Positions 1 to 12,765 of a stretch of 64,000 bases of DNA are shown here, one piece after another (the stretch's first letter is position 1; every line of letters begins with the position of its first letter). The position numbers were made by a program, and so were the translations under genes. The stretch is from the NCBI GenBank assembly GCA_004352715.1, contig SCFE01000066.1:1-64000 (forward strand). Direction: 5' to 3'. The stretch comes from Hofstenia miamia. Taxonomy: Eukaryota > Xenacoelomorpha > Acoela. The notes under the pieces were generated by a model. It was not told where the DNA came from. It searched no databases and worked only from the letters and a program-made list of their open reading frames with translations.

Positions 1-185
1 TTCCCAAATTAGGGGACGTTTACCCAATATCATTTTTAATTCAAAAAGGTTTTTAAATAAGAAAATAAATATCTAAAAAATAAGAAATTATTTTTCAACT
101 ATCATAAAAAGAAATTGATTTAGGAAGACAGGTCACTAAGAATTTTGAGAAACAAATATCATTAAAGTAAGCTGATGTATCTAAA

Positions 186-255
186 ATCAGAAAAAAGTGG
201 GATCTCCTACGCTCGACCTCTCGACCAATCAGAAAAAAGTGAGATCTCCTACGCT
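186..255. repeat. Two-copy tandem repeat, period 42
   Basis: A 28-base unit beginning ATCAGAAAAAAGTG occurs at 186-213 and again at 228-255 with one base changed (GGG to GAG context). An 84-codon open frame runs across it, but that is only a translated repeat and shows no protein signature. Confidence 0.6.
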
Positions 256-597
256 TATATATATACTACTCACTTTAACCAACTTTCTTTACCCATTTAC
301 AAACTTTTTTTAAAATTTGATATGAGGTTTGATGTGTTGTTCATTATCGTTATGAGGTTTGATGTGAGATTTGTCAATGAATTGATAACACTTGTTGATA
401 AATATACGGAAAAGGAACTTAAACTATGACTTTATAGTTGAAAATTGAACTTCTTGGAAATGTTACCAAAAAGTGTTAATTTGGTTTTTTGCTGTTACTT
501 CATTGATCCTTGTTTGACAGTTTAAGTATGCATGTACAATAGTACACTTGAAGGTTTTCTTGTTGCTTCAAGCTATTATATTTGAATAATATTAAGT

Positions 598-707
598 TAC
601 GGGCATAACGGGCTTAGGATACGGCACGGACAAGCCTACCGATTTATTTTTATATGTACGGGCTAAGAACCGGGCACGGGCATGGACGGACCCTACCCTA
701 GAACATT
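598..707. repeat. GC-rich degenerate ACGGGC repeat
   Basis: This is a short island of repeated ACGGGC / CGGGCACGG words in otherwise A+T-rich sequence. Similar word clusters recur at about 12.1-12.8, 14.5, 15.05-15.29 and 25.17 kb. Such clusters are often found near the ends of short non-autonomous hAT-type elements, but no terminal repeats could be defined here. Confidence 0.4.
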
Positions 708-850
708 GCTGTTCAACATTAATTAATGTTTCTCGAACAGAGAATCTATAAACTCTTTGATAATAACTTTTTCACTCAATTGAATATTATGATGGACAAA
801 TTTATTTGATATTTTCTCAACAAGAACTTTTTGATCCAACATGTTAATAC

Positions 851-1097
851 TGCTGTCATCTGGCAAAACACAGTAATTCACTAAATTCTCAAAATTGACT
901 TTTTAATGAAAATCTAATGCTTTACTAATTTTACATCATGTGGCATTCATATTTTTTTCAGGTTGGCCCACTAATGGTGTTTATTTGTGGTTGGCAGAAC
1001 TCAGCATCTTATATTTGCACTTGAAAAAACCAGTCAAACACAGAAATTCTGCTTTATTTCTCACTGAATTACTGTGTTTTGCCAGATTACAGCAGAA
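851..1097. repeat. Inverted repeat with ~40-base arms
   Basis: The left arm (851-890, containing TCTGGCAAAACACAGTAATT) is the near reverse complement of the right arm (1058-1097). The roughly 165-base spacer has no open frame of note. It may be a small foldback element. No target duplication is evident. Confidence 0.5.
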
Positions 1098-1483
1098 TAA
1101 ATCTTTTACTGTTCACTGACAATGACGTGAAAAGTTTTGTATAAGAAACAATTTCAGTTATTTGCAACAATATATGTTCGAAATCTGCGTACTGCCATTT
1201 GCAAATACTTTAAGGAATTCATTGTTTTATTAATATTCATTATTAATATTTTATTATGCTCCTACAAGTTTGCATATACTGTTAAAGAATTTTTTATTAT
1301 ATCATACAAATAAAATACATTAGAATTCGCACCTGAGAACAATCATCAATTTAAATTATCCACTACCAGCATAACAAATTTACATCAAGCTAGCTTGGCA
1401 ATGGGGTTCGTACATATTTTAATATCCATATTTCTGAAGATTCTTTTGACATTCGCACAACAGACGCTAATAAAAGGCTAAAG

Positions 1484-1679
1484 CCCAATAAACAATAAAA
1501 CGTTTAGTAGACGTCTTATAATGGTTTAGAAGACGTTCAGAAATCGCATCTATGTCAGGTATAGAAGAAGTCTTTAAGACGTTTAGAAATGGTTTAGAAG
1601 ACGTACCTTACGACGTCTTATAGCGTGTTATACCATTATAAGACGGGTATAAATATAAAACGTTTTATTGTTTATTGGG
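1484..1679. mobile_element. Foldback/MITE-like element, 196 bp
   Basis: It starts with CCCAATAAACAATAAAACG and ends with the exact reverse complement of those 19 bases. The interior contains several AGACGT / GACGTC words in both orientations, so most of the element can fold on itself. It has no coding capacity. A clear target-site duplication could not be assigned. This is a non-autonomous element of unknown superfamily. Confidence 0.75.
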
Positions 1680-1800
1680 AGGTGTTTCTTAAATGATTCA
1701 AAACACTATTGCTGTCTTCATAATTAAACTGATTGTATGTTACCTCAAACAATTAAATCGTTTTAAGAAAGAAAACTAAATTCGGATTAAAGCTAATTCT

Positions 1801-2570
1801 TTAGGTCATCTGAAATATGTATTCACTATGTTGAATGTANTTGAAAGATCCAGTCACAGACGCTAAATAAGCTGAAGGGGCAATATTTACAACGGAGGGG
1901 ATACCCATTCCACTAAGACGTACGGGTAGCTGTATTTGCATGGAGGCGAGAGAATTTAACCCAATGTTGCATGTCTTTTTCAAACATTCAATTAGACATT
2001 GATCAAATTTAATTAAAATTTCCTTTTTAAGAAAACAAGGAGCAGTCCTCAAAAAATAGTTCATCTTAGGCACATGCAAACAATTTTTTAAAAGAAGAAA
2101 AGCATAATGTGTGTCAATTTTTTCCAAATTTTTAGCCATATTTGAGAAAGTATTAAGGTTCTCTGATAAACAATTCTCAACAGCTTTGTCTCCAATTGGT
2201 GCCCCAAGGATAACTAAATCCTTTATTTCGGTTTCACTTACATTTAGACGCTAGCCGTCTGAAAGTGTTTCCCACGGCAATAGGTCGAACTCCTCCGTCC
2301 TTTTTATTCAAAGAAGTTAAATTAGCACCAAAAAACACTGGTCGCACACAAACAGGCACATTACCATGAAGAATAATATTTACAAAATCAGTTTTTGTAT
2401 CAAAATCGAGGCTACTTCGCCATTTTTTTCGTGGATAAGATCTTTCAAAATTTGGGGCCTCAAGCCGTCAGGGCCACCTGCAGAACCAGGAGGAAAAGAG
2501 TTAATAAAATTTTTAACTGCCCAAAATTTATTTCTGCAGAAGTTTCTAAATTTTTAAAAACCCTAACTGA
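1801..2570 (-). pseudogene. Decayed non-LTR reverse transcriptase fragment
   Basis: Read on the minus strand, successive frames give pieces of one reverse transcriptase in the right order: SAGGPDGLRPQILKDL near 2,490-2,440, KKDGGVRPIAVGNTFRRLAS near 2,310-2,255, and LVILGAPIGDK near 2,220. The longest open stretch (1,801-2,139) carries a C-terminal part with LPVRLSGMGIPSVV. The PDGLRP and GVRPIAVGNTFRRL blocks are typical of the fingers and palm of LINE-type enzymes. Frameshifts and stops separate the blocks, and one ambiguous base lies at 1,840. No catalytic YxDD box is visible in the surviving pieces, so it is a dead copy. The family assignment within LINEs is open. Confidence 0.7.
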
Positions 2571-5500
2571 ATTTTTTTAAGGGTGCTTACTGAGGAGCTT
2601 GTTGTAAACATCCATGTGGCACTCAGCAACAGAATCATCACTACTAATAATACGAACAACCCTTTTAATATCACCACTTTCAAATTTGTTTGAAATCAGT
2701 CGATTTTGCCAAATATTTTTTGATTACTTTGGCTTATGTTTGTTTAAAGTTTCATTAAGGTGAAATTCTTTATTCTTTTATTCAAAATTTTAGTGAAATT
2801 TGCTTTATTTTTTCCGGAACGCTCGGGTAATTTCAGTACCTTCTTAGATAAAGACATTAACTTTTGCCAATGTGCCTCAGAGTCGGGTGTTTTCAAAATA
2901 AAAACACTACATCCTTAGAATGGTGTTCAACATGGAAACACGAGTAATTTTGGAAGGATGAATTAATGCATTACTATTATGGATATATCAGTTTACAATG
3001 TTCTGAATAATCTGGATAACATTATTAAGCTAAAATCAATGCGGAGCTTAATGTCCACATGCGTTTTGGAAGCTAATTTCTAATAAAATGATTCGAGTTT
3101 CTTGTTTGAGTTTTAGGTTATTCTTTTTCTTTTGATTTTTTGTTAAATCGAATCTATTTGTTGAAGATTATGCTACAATAGCTGTTCTGTGGTGCCTCCT
3201 TCACTCAGTCATTTACTACTAATATCACTGCAGAACAAATTGGACTACAGTATAATATGTGAAAAAATATATACAATATTTAAGAAGTTGAAAAACATGA
3301 TTGCAAAAAAAATATGCCATTCAGGAATAAGTGAAAAACACTTTTTTATATGTAGTTTATACATGTAACCAAGAAACAAACATTTACAGTGATAACTAAG
3401 CTCATATGAAGAAAGTTGCATTATTTGTTCTTAAGTTTGTAAAGCTAATACATGTATATGTACATTAAATTTAAATAATTTTGTTAATAATTTTGAAATT
3501 TCTAACTAAATGCTTATCTTCAACCAATAATTGAATCAAACGATTATTTAATTGTTTATTTTGGCATAGGGAGCTTTCTGAACTGAACGTATTACAAATA
3601 TTTTGTTTCTGAAGCTAAACTGCTAGTAATATGTAGAGAAAAAATATTTGTTACAGCATTTTGCATGCATAATTGGAGCAACTAGCGTACAAAGTCAAAT
3701 ATTTCCTGTTTTCAGTTAGAGTCACTTGGTAATTGTTACTATTTTCTTGGTTTAATCAAGTATGAAAATTGATATTTTTTGCAAAGTAGGCCATTTTTCT
3801 AATGCCATAGTTCAATCAATCTTTGTGATTAGAAAATGTTTTACGCCAATCGACCTCGACCATACTATTAAATCTGTTTGCATTTCCCGGTTTTATAAAC
3901 TTTTCATGAATTCCCTAAATGAAATGTTTTTTCTAAAATTTCGTTATTTGTTTGGCTCATAGCTCAAAAATTACTGGGCATTTTTTCCGGAGTAAATAAA
4001 ATGTGCAAAACCCATTTCATCAATATGTGTTGTCATTAAAAATATATATAGATATAAAATGTATATTTTGGCAGAAGGGGATCTGTGGAGTACCATTGGA
4101 TTCCATGTGGAATATTGAGTTGGAGTGGGATCAAAATTTTGCCATATTGATAACCCTATTAACGAACTAATAGCAAGTGTGTAATAAACGAATGCATTAA
4201 TGTAGGTATAAATCATTTTGTTATCAATGCCGTTGCTTAACCAGTATTACAAAAATAGGATTATTGTAATTGTTTAACTAATATTATATACTACTGTAAA
4301 AATCACACTTCATATTAAATGTGCTACAAAATTAAAGTTATAACCCAAAAAACAAATCCCATTTATTCTATAAATTGAATCACCTGCAGATTGGTTGAAA
4401 AACTTAAAAAAAATTCACTTGAACATAATGTAAATCAAATGAATTTTAAATAGGAATACGATAGATCCTTGAATATACGCAAGTGATTTTCTTTATAAAA
4501 ATTAAAAAGGAGGTTTGTATTTGGGTGGAAGTTCAAGTGCATGAACGTGCATGTCGGTATAATTTGGGTAGAGATTCACCAATATTGGGTCAACATCATC
4601 GTTTGTTATGTCAAACAAAGGTAGATGAGGCGATGGAGAAGCTGAAGTCTTCAGAAAACGACGCAATAAGGCAAAGACACCCTTTTGACGAGTTTTTATT
4701 AATGGTTGAGGTATCATACTTAAATCGGACCAAAACCTTTTGCGAACTAAATAGGTTACTGTAAGACATGCGAATATTGAACTTAATTAAAACATAAGTA
4801 TGGAACTCAATAAATTATAATAACTAAATTATGTTTGTGTTTAACTCTAGAATGCTCGGAGCTGTCAAATTTATCTTTCTAATTAAATAAAAAAAATTAA
4901 TCGTTGTGGAAGAATTAAAAAAACAAATCACCTTTGAATGCCCATTGCGATCACATTGACCAGCATAGGATTCAAGGTAGGATTTAATTCCAATTTTTAT
5001 TGTTCATAGTGTAATTCATTTGCATACATTACCCAACGTAGAAATGTAGCGTAGGCATGTTTTCCTACAAGCAGTGCATTTCTTTGCAATATTAGAGATG
5101 AGCTTCCCCATGATAAAGACATAAGATGAACGCGGTAAGCCTCTAGCTCATGACATTGACGAAAATGTCATCTGAATCGACTGCTTCAGCAAGTTCTGAA
5201 TGAAATTCTTACAAATCTATACAATTTCAATAACACAGAATATAAACACATAAATTCCATAGAAACTATATCAGACATGGGTTGTGATTCAAGTGATTGT
5301 ACGAATTATTACAAGCTATATACTTGCAAATGCTAAAATGGCAAACATATGGTGGGAGGATTATGACAGAACAAGTTTATTAAAGGGTAGATTTGAAAAG
5401 CTTTCGTTTTTTTATTCAAGGCATTAGCATTATGCCAATAAAGCAAATTCTCTCCTTAGTGTGACTTCCCGATGTAAGAAACCAAGAATGTGAATTTGTA

Positions 5501-5688
5501 TTGCCATCCAGATAAATATATTGCAGCAAGCATTTCAGAGACAGAAAAAAATAAATCTCATTTTGTTCCTTCACAATGAGAACAAGACTGGTGCTTACTG
5601 AATGTGTAGTATGTTGAGATTATAGATGTAAGGTTGCAACATGTACAGTAGAATTCGCATATATCGGCAAAAAAGGCATCATCCTCCC
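2571..5688. other. Noncoding A+T-rich stretch
   Basis: I see no supportable gene, RNA or mobile-element end in this interval. Short open frames at 3,762-3,962, 3,971-4,216 and 4,483-4,764 have no recognisable domain, and frames overlap on both strands. Confidence 0.5.
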
Positions 5689-5862
5689 AATGGAGATGTT
5701 TGTGGTTGTGGAGTATGCTATGGGGAATAGGTCTCTACACGGCGGAGGGATGTCTGGAACTGCCGTACTGGTTGCGGTGACTGGTTACATGAACTTTGCA
5801 GTAGCAATGAGGGGCCATTTGATGCATTTTTGTGTGACAAATGCATTGATAATAATGAATAA
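5689..5862 (+). pseudogene. PHD-type zinc-finger C-terminus, remnant
   Basis: One frame reads a cysteine-rich tail ending at a TAA at 5,860-5,862. It begins VCGCGVCYGE, is broken by one TAG, and continues with WNCRTGCGDWLHELC and FLCDKC. The spacing C-x-C-x2-C, then W-x-C-x4-C-x2-W-x-H-x2-C, then C-x2-C fits a PHD-like zinc finger, a module found at the C-terminus of some transposon proteins and of chromatin proteins. No upstream coding sequence could be joined to it. I infer a transposon-derived relic; an isolated last exon of a host gene is the alternative. Confidence 0.45.
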
Positions 5863-6057
5863 ATAATTGTTTAGAAACGGGTCTATTGGGCAGGCCGCGG
5901 TAGCAAAGATTTAATTAATATTTGAAAACATTGTTCTAAAAAAATTACATTTTTGAAATGTGAATTTCATTTTGAACACATCTCGTAATTATAGTCATCG
6001 CGTAACATCAATATGATAGATGATATATACTCTAAATAACTGCCAGTGATCAAAAGG

Positions 6058-6700
6058 TCAAAATAATAGTAAATAATCCAAACTCAAGTAATCGATTAAA
6101 CAATTTACAATGCTACATTCAAAAATGACTTCAAGCATTCCTAACATGAGCGTAGAAGAAAGAGCCAGCCTTTTCATGCGACAGAAGGTGTCATAAGAGC
6201 GTTGTGTGCGTAGAAACGACAAAGCCGGACGTGTATCAGGTAGGAGATGGTGAGGTGGATGAGTAGACGATTGTATACTAAGCCATAATTTGACACATAT
6301 AGATTCGCGACAGTTGTATAAGGAATTGGCACCAAAATATGCCAGCACATAATAATACTTGAGATGTGGCAACATAATTGGAAAGGATCAATTCTGCACA
6401 TTTTCTATCTTAGACGATTGCTTACTTGTAAGCTGATGATGCCACAACGAGGCGCAGTACTCAAGAACTGGCCGAGTGGAAGTGAATAAAGTAAAGGAAA
6501 CGCGAGGCGAGAGCCGTTATAAATGCTCAAACGTAAGAAATGTAGTCTCTTGGAAGCTTTCTTTACAATGTAGTTGATATTGCGGTTCAACTTTAAATCT
6601 GATTGAAGTTCAACGCCTAATAGTTTGACAGAATTAGTGCGTTCAATGATATGTTCGCCTATTTGAAAAGTTATGGCTAAAAGGGATATGTGTACAATAT
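6058..6700 (-). pseudogene. CR1/jockey-like LINE reverse transcriptase, C-terminal relic
   Basis: On the minus strand the order of motifs matches the C-terminal third of a LINE ORF2. VKLLGVELQSDLKLN and INYIVKKASKRLHFLR (about 6,640-6,530) come first, then a frameshifted VLEYCASLWHHQL block (about 6,470-6,430), then LLPDTRPALSFLR near the end. The LGV-x-L-x-SDL and KKA-x-KRL words are standard for the thumb region of CR1/jockey-clade elements. At least two frameshifts are needed to read it through, so it is dead. The catalytic domain upstream is absent. Confidence 0.75.
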
Positions 6701-7039
6701 GGACACTAGATTTATGACTCTAAAAAACTTTCAAAATTTTTCATGTCCCGGGGTACCAAATGGTGAACTTTTAAGTTATTATTTCAAAAATATTATTATT
6801 TAGGTTAGTTTGAACACAATTCTCCCACGCAAAAATTTTCGCCTTTTAGTGTTCTCAGGCACTGACTTCCTGTTAGCTACTTAGAGAGAATGGCTCACGT
6901 TTCTGAAAACGTCATTAAGAAATGTTCAGCCTCATGGACAGAAAATCTGCCTGGTACATCTAATATGTCATAGTGAAGAGATCATAAGATGGTTGAAACT
7001 CTTAGCACTTATGTACACCTTCTATAAAAGAAAGAAGTG

Positions 7040-8700
7040 CATGATCACTTTGACGCATACAAAATTTTGAATAAGAAAATGGAGAAAAAATTCAGAATAG
7101 ATATGTTGGATGATGAATTACAAAGTCAATGGACCAATATGAGTTTTCACTCATGTGAGAAAAATAGAAAGAGAACAACAATCGTTTGAAGCGTAAATTG
7201 AGACATATTTGATATAACAAAAATAGATGACGTCTGGCTCTGTGAGGAGGACAAGAAGCCCTACCAGTTACAAATTGATTCCAAGAGACAAGCAAACGCG
7301 CGACAAAGTCCGCCATCCATTCATCCAAATGAAGAATGACATAGGACACGTGAGGTCATTAAGGAGACATGCGAAACACTATTCAGAGAGCTCAGAGTCA
7401 GCCGCAGTGATGATGACAATGCTACCAGACAAAAGAAATTTCATTCATCAACAAAACATGCAACACGTTTGGTAACCAAAAAGTGTCTATCAACAAATAA
7501 GGCTTTTGTTGTTTGCTCCACTATGTCAGAGAATCGAATCAGTATTCAAACACCAACCCAGTCTAAAATAGCTAGATTCTTTATTAATATATTTTCAATA
7601 TAATAAAGAAGAAAAAAGGTAAAGTTGCAAATACAAAGTATTCTACAAGAGAAGTCCAACTTTTGCTTACATTTTGATGGCAAGAAAATTGACAACCACG
7701 AGTATCAGGTGATCTGTCTTCAAAGTCTAACAAGAAGTATCAAGTTAGGAGTTATAAAATGTGAGAGTGGTTCATCCAAACATCTTCAATGAGATCAAGA
7801 GCATATTTGATGAATTTGATGCATGGGATAGTCTGCAAATGATAATCAGTCAAACCACAGCTGTCAACAGTGGTTGCCTCATGGGAATCGTTGTCAAATT
7901 TAAACAGGAAATGGTCTCTAAGGGCTTGACGAAACCACAGTATATCGGCTGTCAGCATCACATCTTAGACAGTTTGTTGAAGAATGTTTTGCAGGTTATG
8001 TGCGGACTTCTTCAACCATATCAACCCTGAGCTATCAATTCGTCAAATGAGATACAGAAAGATTATGAGAACTTGAGGAAACTACATGTCAGACATCGAG
8101 GATGAAGTTGGCCCTAAGCCAGGCTTGCGAGACGATTTCACGTTTCTGTTTGAGTTTTGTAGTGCATACCACATCTTAAAGGTATAAAGGTAAAGTATTC
8201 TGTACAAAAAAATTAACACAAATAATTTAAATGTATTTTTACAGGAAGTTGAATTATTTCCATTCAAGTGGCAGAAACTCCCATCTCTTCACAATGCCAG
8301 ATGGAATTCTATGCACTCATTGCCTATTTTTTGATGCCAAAGTGGAGAGAGTCTCTCGAGAGTGCATGTTGGTTTATTGCCAATGCCTGGCAAGAAGATG
8401 GTTTTCTAATCAGAAATTTGGAGAAGACATATACCAAATGTTGTTTAAGGCTCATATGAATTAAAATAAAGTCATCTTTATGTGCAAAATTATGATAGCT
8501 AATTTTTTTAGTGTCCTAAAAGCTCTTAGGTGTCTCAAAACATATTGAAGGCAGGATGGTTTTGTGTTGGACATCCCACGAATCAACATCATCGCAGAAA
8601 GAGGTATCGAATTGATTGAAGAACTGTACTACATCTGCAAACAGAACTAATATAACTCTGAAATTTATTGCGACGAACGAGTTCTGAAATAACCATTAGA
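7040..8700 (+). pseudogene. Decayed hAT-transposase-like gene with an intron
   Basis: Pieces in different plus frames form one protein. DDVWLCEEDKKPYQLQ lies near 7,228-7,280, SNFCLHFDGKKIDNHEYQV near 7,652-7,710, and an open block at about 7,761-8,030 holds TTAVNSGCLMG and CQHHILDSLL. FKWQKLPSLHNARWNSMHSL follows at about 8,263-8,325, then FIANAWQEDGF, then IPRINIIAERGIELIEELY near 8,577-8,630. The T-x(2)-NSG and C-x-HH-x-L words match the core of hAT transposases and of related multi-copy animal proteins. Bases 8,182-8,244 form a GT...AG intron whose removal joins HILK to EVELFP in frame. Several frameshifts and stops elsewhere mean it is not functional. It could be a decayed domesticated host gene rather than a recent element. 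Confidence 0.6.
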
Positions 8701-9780
8701 GTTTAAGCAAGTTCGCAGTTTTACAAATAAAATAATTTTTTGCTGATTGTTTTCATTTTCGTCATTTCAGTAATTTTATCTGAGTTCGCGCGGGATTTTT
8801 TTATGTTTGAACAAAATAGTTATACGTATCTTTATCTATACTTCGTATTTCTTCAATTTCAGTAAATGAAATTACTTTTTTAGTGAAAATGTCAAAATTT
8901 TGTCATTTTTGACAAATTTTGAAAATTTATTTTGCGTTTGCGGAGAATTTATTTTATAATTGAGCAAAATAATTATGACTGGTCTGTATTTATATCTAAA
9001 AGCTCAGCATTTCCCAACCCAGGCAAAAAAATTAATTCATAACCTTAATGGACATCTATGTCCACATTTCACAAGCATGCGGGGAATATGGCCACCTCTG
9101 TCAATTATAAAAGGACGGTTTTTAAAATATATCTAAATTTTTGAAAGCAACCAGTGAGTGAAATTTATAGTCGAATTATTGCAGATAGTTATTACCAAAG
9201 AGAATGCGATGTAAGTCTGCTTATATGTAAATCATTTGAGTTTTTGCTTAAGGTGTCCATAATACCCCAATTTATCCTATATATTTCTTAACTTCTGGCA
9301 TTCGATTGCCATACAAAAGAATACTTCATTCTCGGGTACGTGTAAAAATTTCGGTTCCGGACAAGAGTATTTTTGAAGAGCGGATCTGACATTAAGAAAG
9401 CTCTATCCGCATATTACTAGTCATTGGGTCCATTATCATAAAAAATCATTAAAAAAGTGGTTCACCAACTGAGGGAAAAGATCTATTTCCTACTTCAGAT
9501 TAAATCTATAGATAAGTGAACTGCAGCGAGATTGTGCATAAAGACAATAACATAGCAAAAAGGGACAGTGTAGAGTTTCAAACTGCAATATATTTAAACA
9601 TGAAAATTCTTTTTTCAGCGTTATAACCATTTTATTTAAATGTTTGGGATTGATTCACAGTTTCACGTGGACGCCAGTTTATCAGCTTATCATTCGTGAT
9701 ACGGTTGCATCCTTAAAGATTACTTTCTAGCAAACGTATTTTGCAAAAACAACGACACTGAACAGCTTGAAAGTAGATGA
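8701..9780. other. Noncoding A+T-rich stretch
   Basis: No open frame above background and no terminal repeats or RNA-like structure were recognised. Confidence 0.45.
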
Positions 9781-9784
9781 CAAA

Positions 9785-10915
9785 GGCCCTATTCCCATTA
9801 GAGTTGAGTCGGCCTGCTATTCGTCGCCTACCTGGATGAAATCTGCATTCATATTACATTTTTCGTCCTACTTTGAGTGGCAGCGGACGACTCACCTCTA
9901 ATGGGACCATTCACCCCGCTGCTATTCAACTTTGTTCTAGCACTGAGAAAAATTAAATAGGAACACGTGCGCTCCGCTGTTACTCTCAATTTGCAGATAA
10001 CAATTCGTCCCATATCTATTCGGGATTTGCAATAACTAGTGTACTTCTTCCATGCTTATATATTCACTCAATAATTAATCAAAATATGTTCACTAGTTTC
10101 ATCAATGTGAAGTTTCTAAATTCGCGAAAGAATCTAAAGAATGCTATATTTGCTTTAATGCGGAAAGGTTAATTTGAAATCTTAATTATTGCAAACATTC
10201 AAGCACAATTAATGTAGCTTTGAATAGCATCTTGAGTATATTTTTTAAATCTTTAATTGCATTTACCAATCCACAATTTAAATTTAAGGCTAAATGATTC
10301 CACCATTGTTTCCTGGATCTAAGAGTATAATTTAATGGAGATTGGTAGTCTAATCTGAATTATTAGGCGACTCCGGTATTTTCAATTGATCGAGTAGGAA
10401 TATCATATGATCCATATAATTGTCTTTCCAAAAGAACCTCTTAAATGTTGCTGGAGAACCTTCTTTCATCGTAATTCCAGTCATGCAATGATAATGGTAT
10501 TGTAAACCAATTAAATTCAAGTAGTATTTATAAATTTTTCTGCTAATGAGATCGACAACTAATGTCAATAAACTAGTCTCTACATTGCCATTGCAACAAG
10601 CGCAAAAATGTACTTTCTGCGATTTATCGGTGATTGGGGAGATTTTCTATTAATAATAATGAATGCCTTAATACAATGAAACTATATTTTTTAAGGCAAT
10701 TTACAAATTATTTAAAAAAATTTCACCCCGTTTTGATAATTCAACTCCGTTGTGTGTCCAATTTACATGTATACAACAGTATATATTTTGCCCCGATCTG
10801 AACAAGAGGTGAGTGGCAGTGGGGTACCCGTGTTCCTATCCTATTAAAGGTGAGCCGCTCTGATGCCACTCAAAGCCGGGTGAAAAATTCAATGGAGACA
10901 GGGCTCCCCATTTGA
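9785..10915. repeat. Inverted repeat pair bounding ~0.8 kb
   Basis: The reverse complement of about 9,830-9,920 resembles about 10,800-10,910. Both contain TTAxAGGTGAG, then a spacer, then TGCCACTCAAAG, then GxGTGAAAAAT-like words. These GC-richer arms stand out from their flanks. The interior is A+T-rich and includes a minus-strand open frame at 10,350-10,568 (72 codons) that I do not recognise. The arms are imperfect and the exact ends could not be fixed, so this is an old non-autonomous element or two opposed copies of one repeat. Confidence 0.4.
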
Positions 10916-12110
10916 CTGTGGTACCGTAAAAGTAGATAAATTAAATTTCGATTTAACAGAAGGGAATAAACGATTATTGTCAAATTTCACATTCTTTTCA
11001 CACAAAGTTATACTCGATTCGTGCATTAAAGTCAATCATTGATCATCCCTCGCAGTTGGGGATCTATTTTTTTTACGGCAAGTGAAGCTTGCGGATAAAT
11101 GAGATCATACATTTATGCTATCTTACCTGGTTGAAATGGCAAAAAATCGGCGGGTATTCGAGGTGTATTGATTTTTTCAAAAAAATTGAATTCACAAAAA
11201 ACCTAATTTTCAGGTAATTTATTCGTAAAGTCTATCTGAAATTCCGTACATCAAATCCCAGGTGTATGACATTGCAACATTTTATACGAATTAAATTTGA
11301 AAAACTGAATTAATTTTTTAATAAATATATATAATTATAATATTAATTTGTATATTAACAAACAAAGCAAAATAATGAAGAAATGCATACAATTTGATTC
11401 TATCCAAACGTCTTCCAATTGTTGAAGTTTAGCAGTAAACATAAAACTTCTCGACTTACTAAGAGAATCCTAAAGTAAAGAAATTGTACATTCTGATAGG
11501 CTATAACTTCTAATAAAAAACATCACAGGTCAATCCTTGTGCCAAGGAAATGAAATAAGGATGACAATCAAAATAAAAAATTATAGAGATATTTAAATAG
11601 ACTTTAGCTTGAGTGCTAGCATAAAATCAAGTTTTGACAAAATCGATGATTTTATCCAAGAGGTTCAATAAATGGTTTTTGCAAAGCTTGATGAGAAATC
11701 CTATTGATTGGTTTAAATATTACACCCCAGATGGAGCACATTGCAGTTCATCATTTCTGATGTGCAAATTGTCAAATATTTTTATCAAATTAGTGTTTTA
11801 GACGAATTTTTACAGATTTTTTGATAACTTCCTTTTTGAAATTTTGTTGACACGAAAATTCAAATTAATTATCATTTTTCATCTAGACATGATTAAAAAG
11901 TAGTACTTTGACTAAATACGTTAAATTAATTAGAAATGTAAAAATCCCAAAAATGAAATTTTCATAAATTTCCATTTTTCATTCCCCACTAGCTACTTTA
12001 AATGAATTCAAATAAAAAGGACCATTTTTAGGGTAGGAACTTAAGCTTCCGAAATTACGATATAATGTACATATGCACGATATTTTCAGAAGTAAGCTTG
12101 GAAAAGAAAA
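10916..12110. other. Noncoding A+T-rich stretch
   Basis: Nothing supportable was seen apart from homopolymer-rich sequence. Confidence 0.45.
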
Positions 12111-12114
12111 CGGG

Positions 12115-12765
12115 TCAACTTTTCTGGATTCTACCCTACCTGGTCCAAACAATTTGAGACCCAACTCGACCCGACCCGGTTATTATGATAAAAAAGTTTT
12201 TTCATAATTATTTTGTATCACATTCAATATGATTCAATTGAAATAAGGTTAATGTAGGATCTGATCATTTAAAGTAAAATATATGCAATCAATTTTAATG
12301 AATGTACATTCTGAATGGTGAGTCTTGGCCCAACATGCTAAGAAGAAGCGTTGAGATGACTTGGATAATGGTTGACCCAACCTAACTCGATCACGGATCG
12401 ACCTGTTTTCAGGCTTTATCAGATGGCAGTGAAATTGAACTCTCTGATATTGATTAAGAGAACTAATTTTATGTGACTTAGTGTAGTATTTTATGTGCTG
12501 GTTTGTAATTTCTGTCCTAAATCTACATGGATGTTAGTGGTTTATGAAGTACATATAAAATAAAACTGGACTATTAATGGATTGGGTTAACCCAAAAAAA
12601 GAACAATCCTTTAGAGTTTGGGACATATTTGGGTCAAATTTCCAATAAGTTTGGATTATGGTAGTCAGATTAAAATAGAACTCTGGTAGGGTTAAGTCAA
12701 ATTTCATTAGCTGAATTTTGGGTTGGGCTGGATCAACATCTTGACTCATCTACAGTTCTACAGTA
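12115..12765. repeat. GGGTTGGG / CCCGACCC word clusters
   Basis: Three clusters of related words occur: ACTCGACCCGACCCGGTT near 12,160, GTTGACCCAACCTAAC near 12,370, and TTTGGGTTGGGCTGGAT near 12,716. The orientation flips between the ends, and the right end runs into TGACTCATCTACAG. This is the pattern of a short hAT-type non-autonomous element, but exact terminal repeats and an 8-base duplication were not demonstrated. Confidence 0.35.

Noticed and set aside
4483-4764. 93-codon plus-strand frame
   Set aside because: It overlaps an open frame on the opposite strand, has no recognisable motif, and no splice partner was found.
10350-10568. 72-codon minus-strand frame that could be a last exon of the Nudix gene
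   Set aside because: It lacks similarity to the C-terminus of Nudix hydrolases, lies 2.4 kb away, and no matching donor or phase could be shown.
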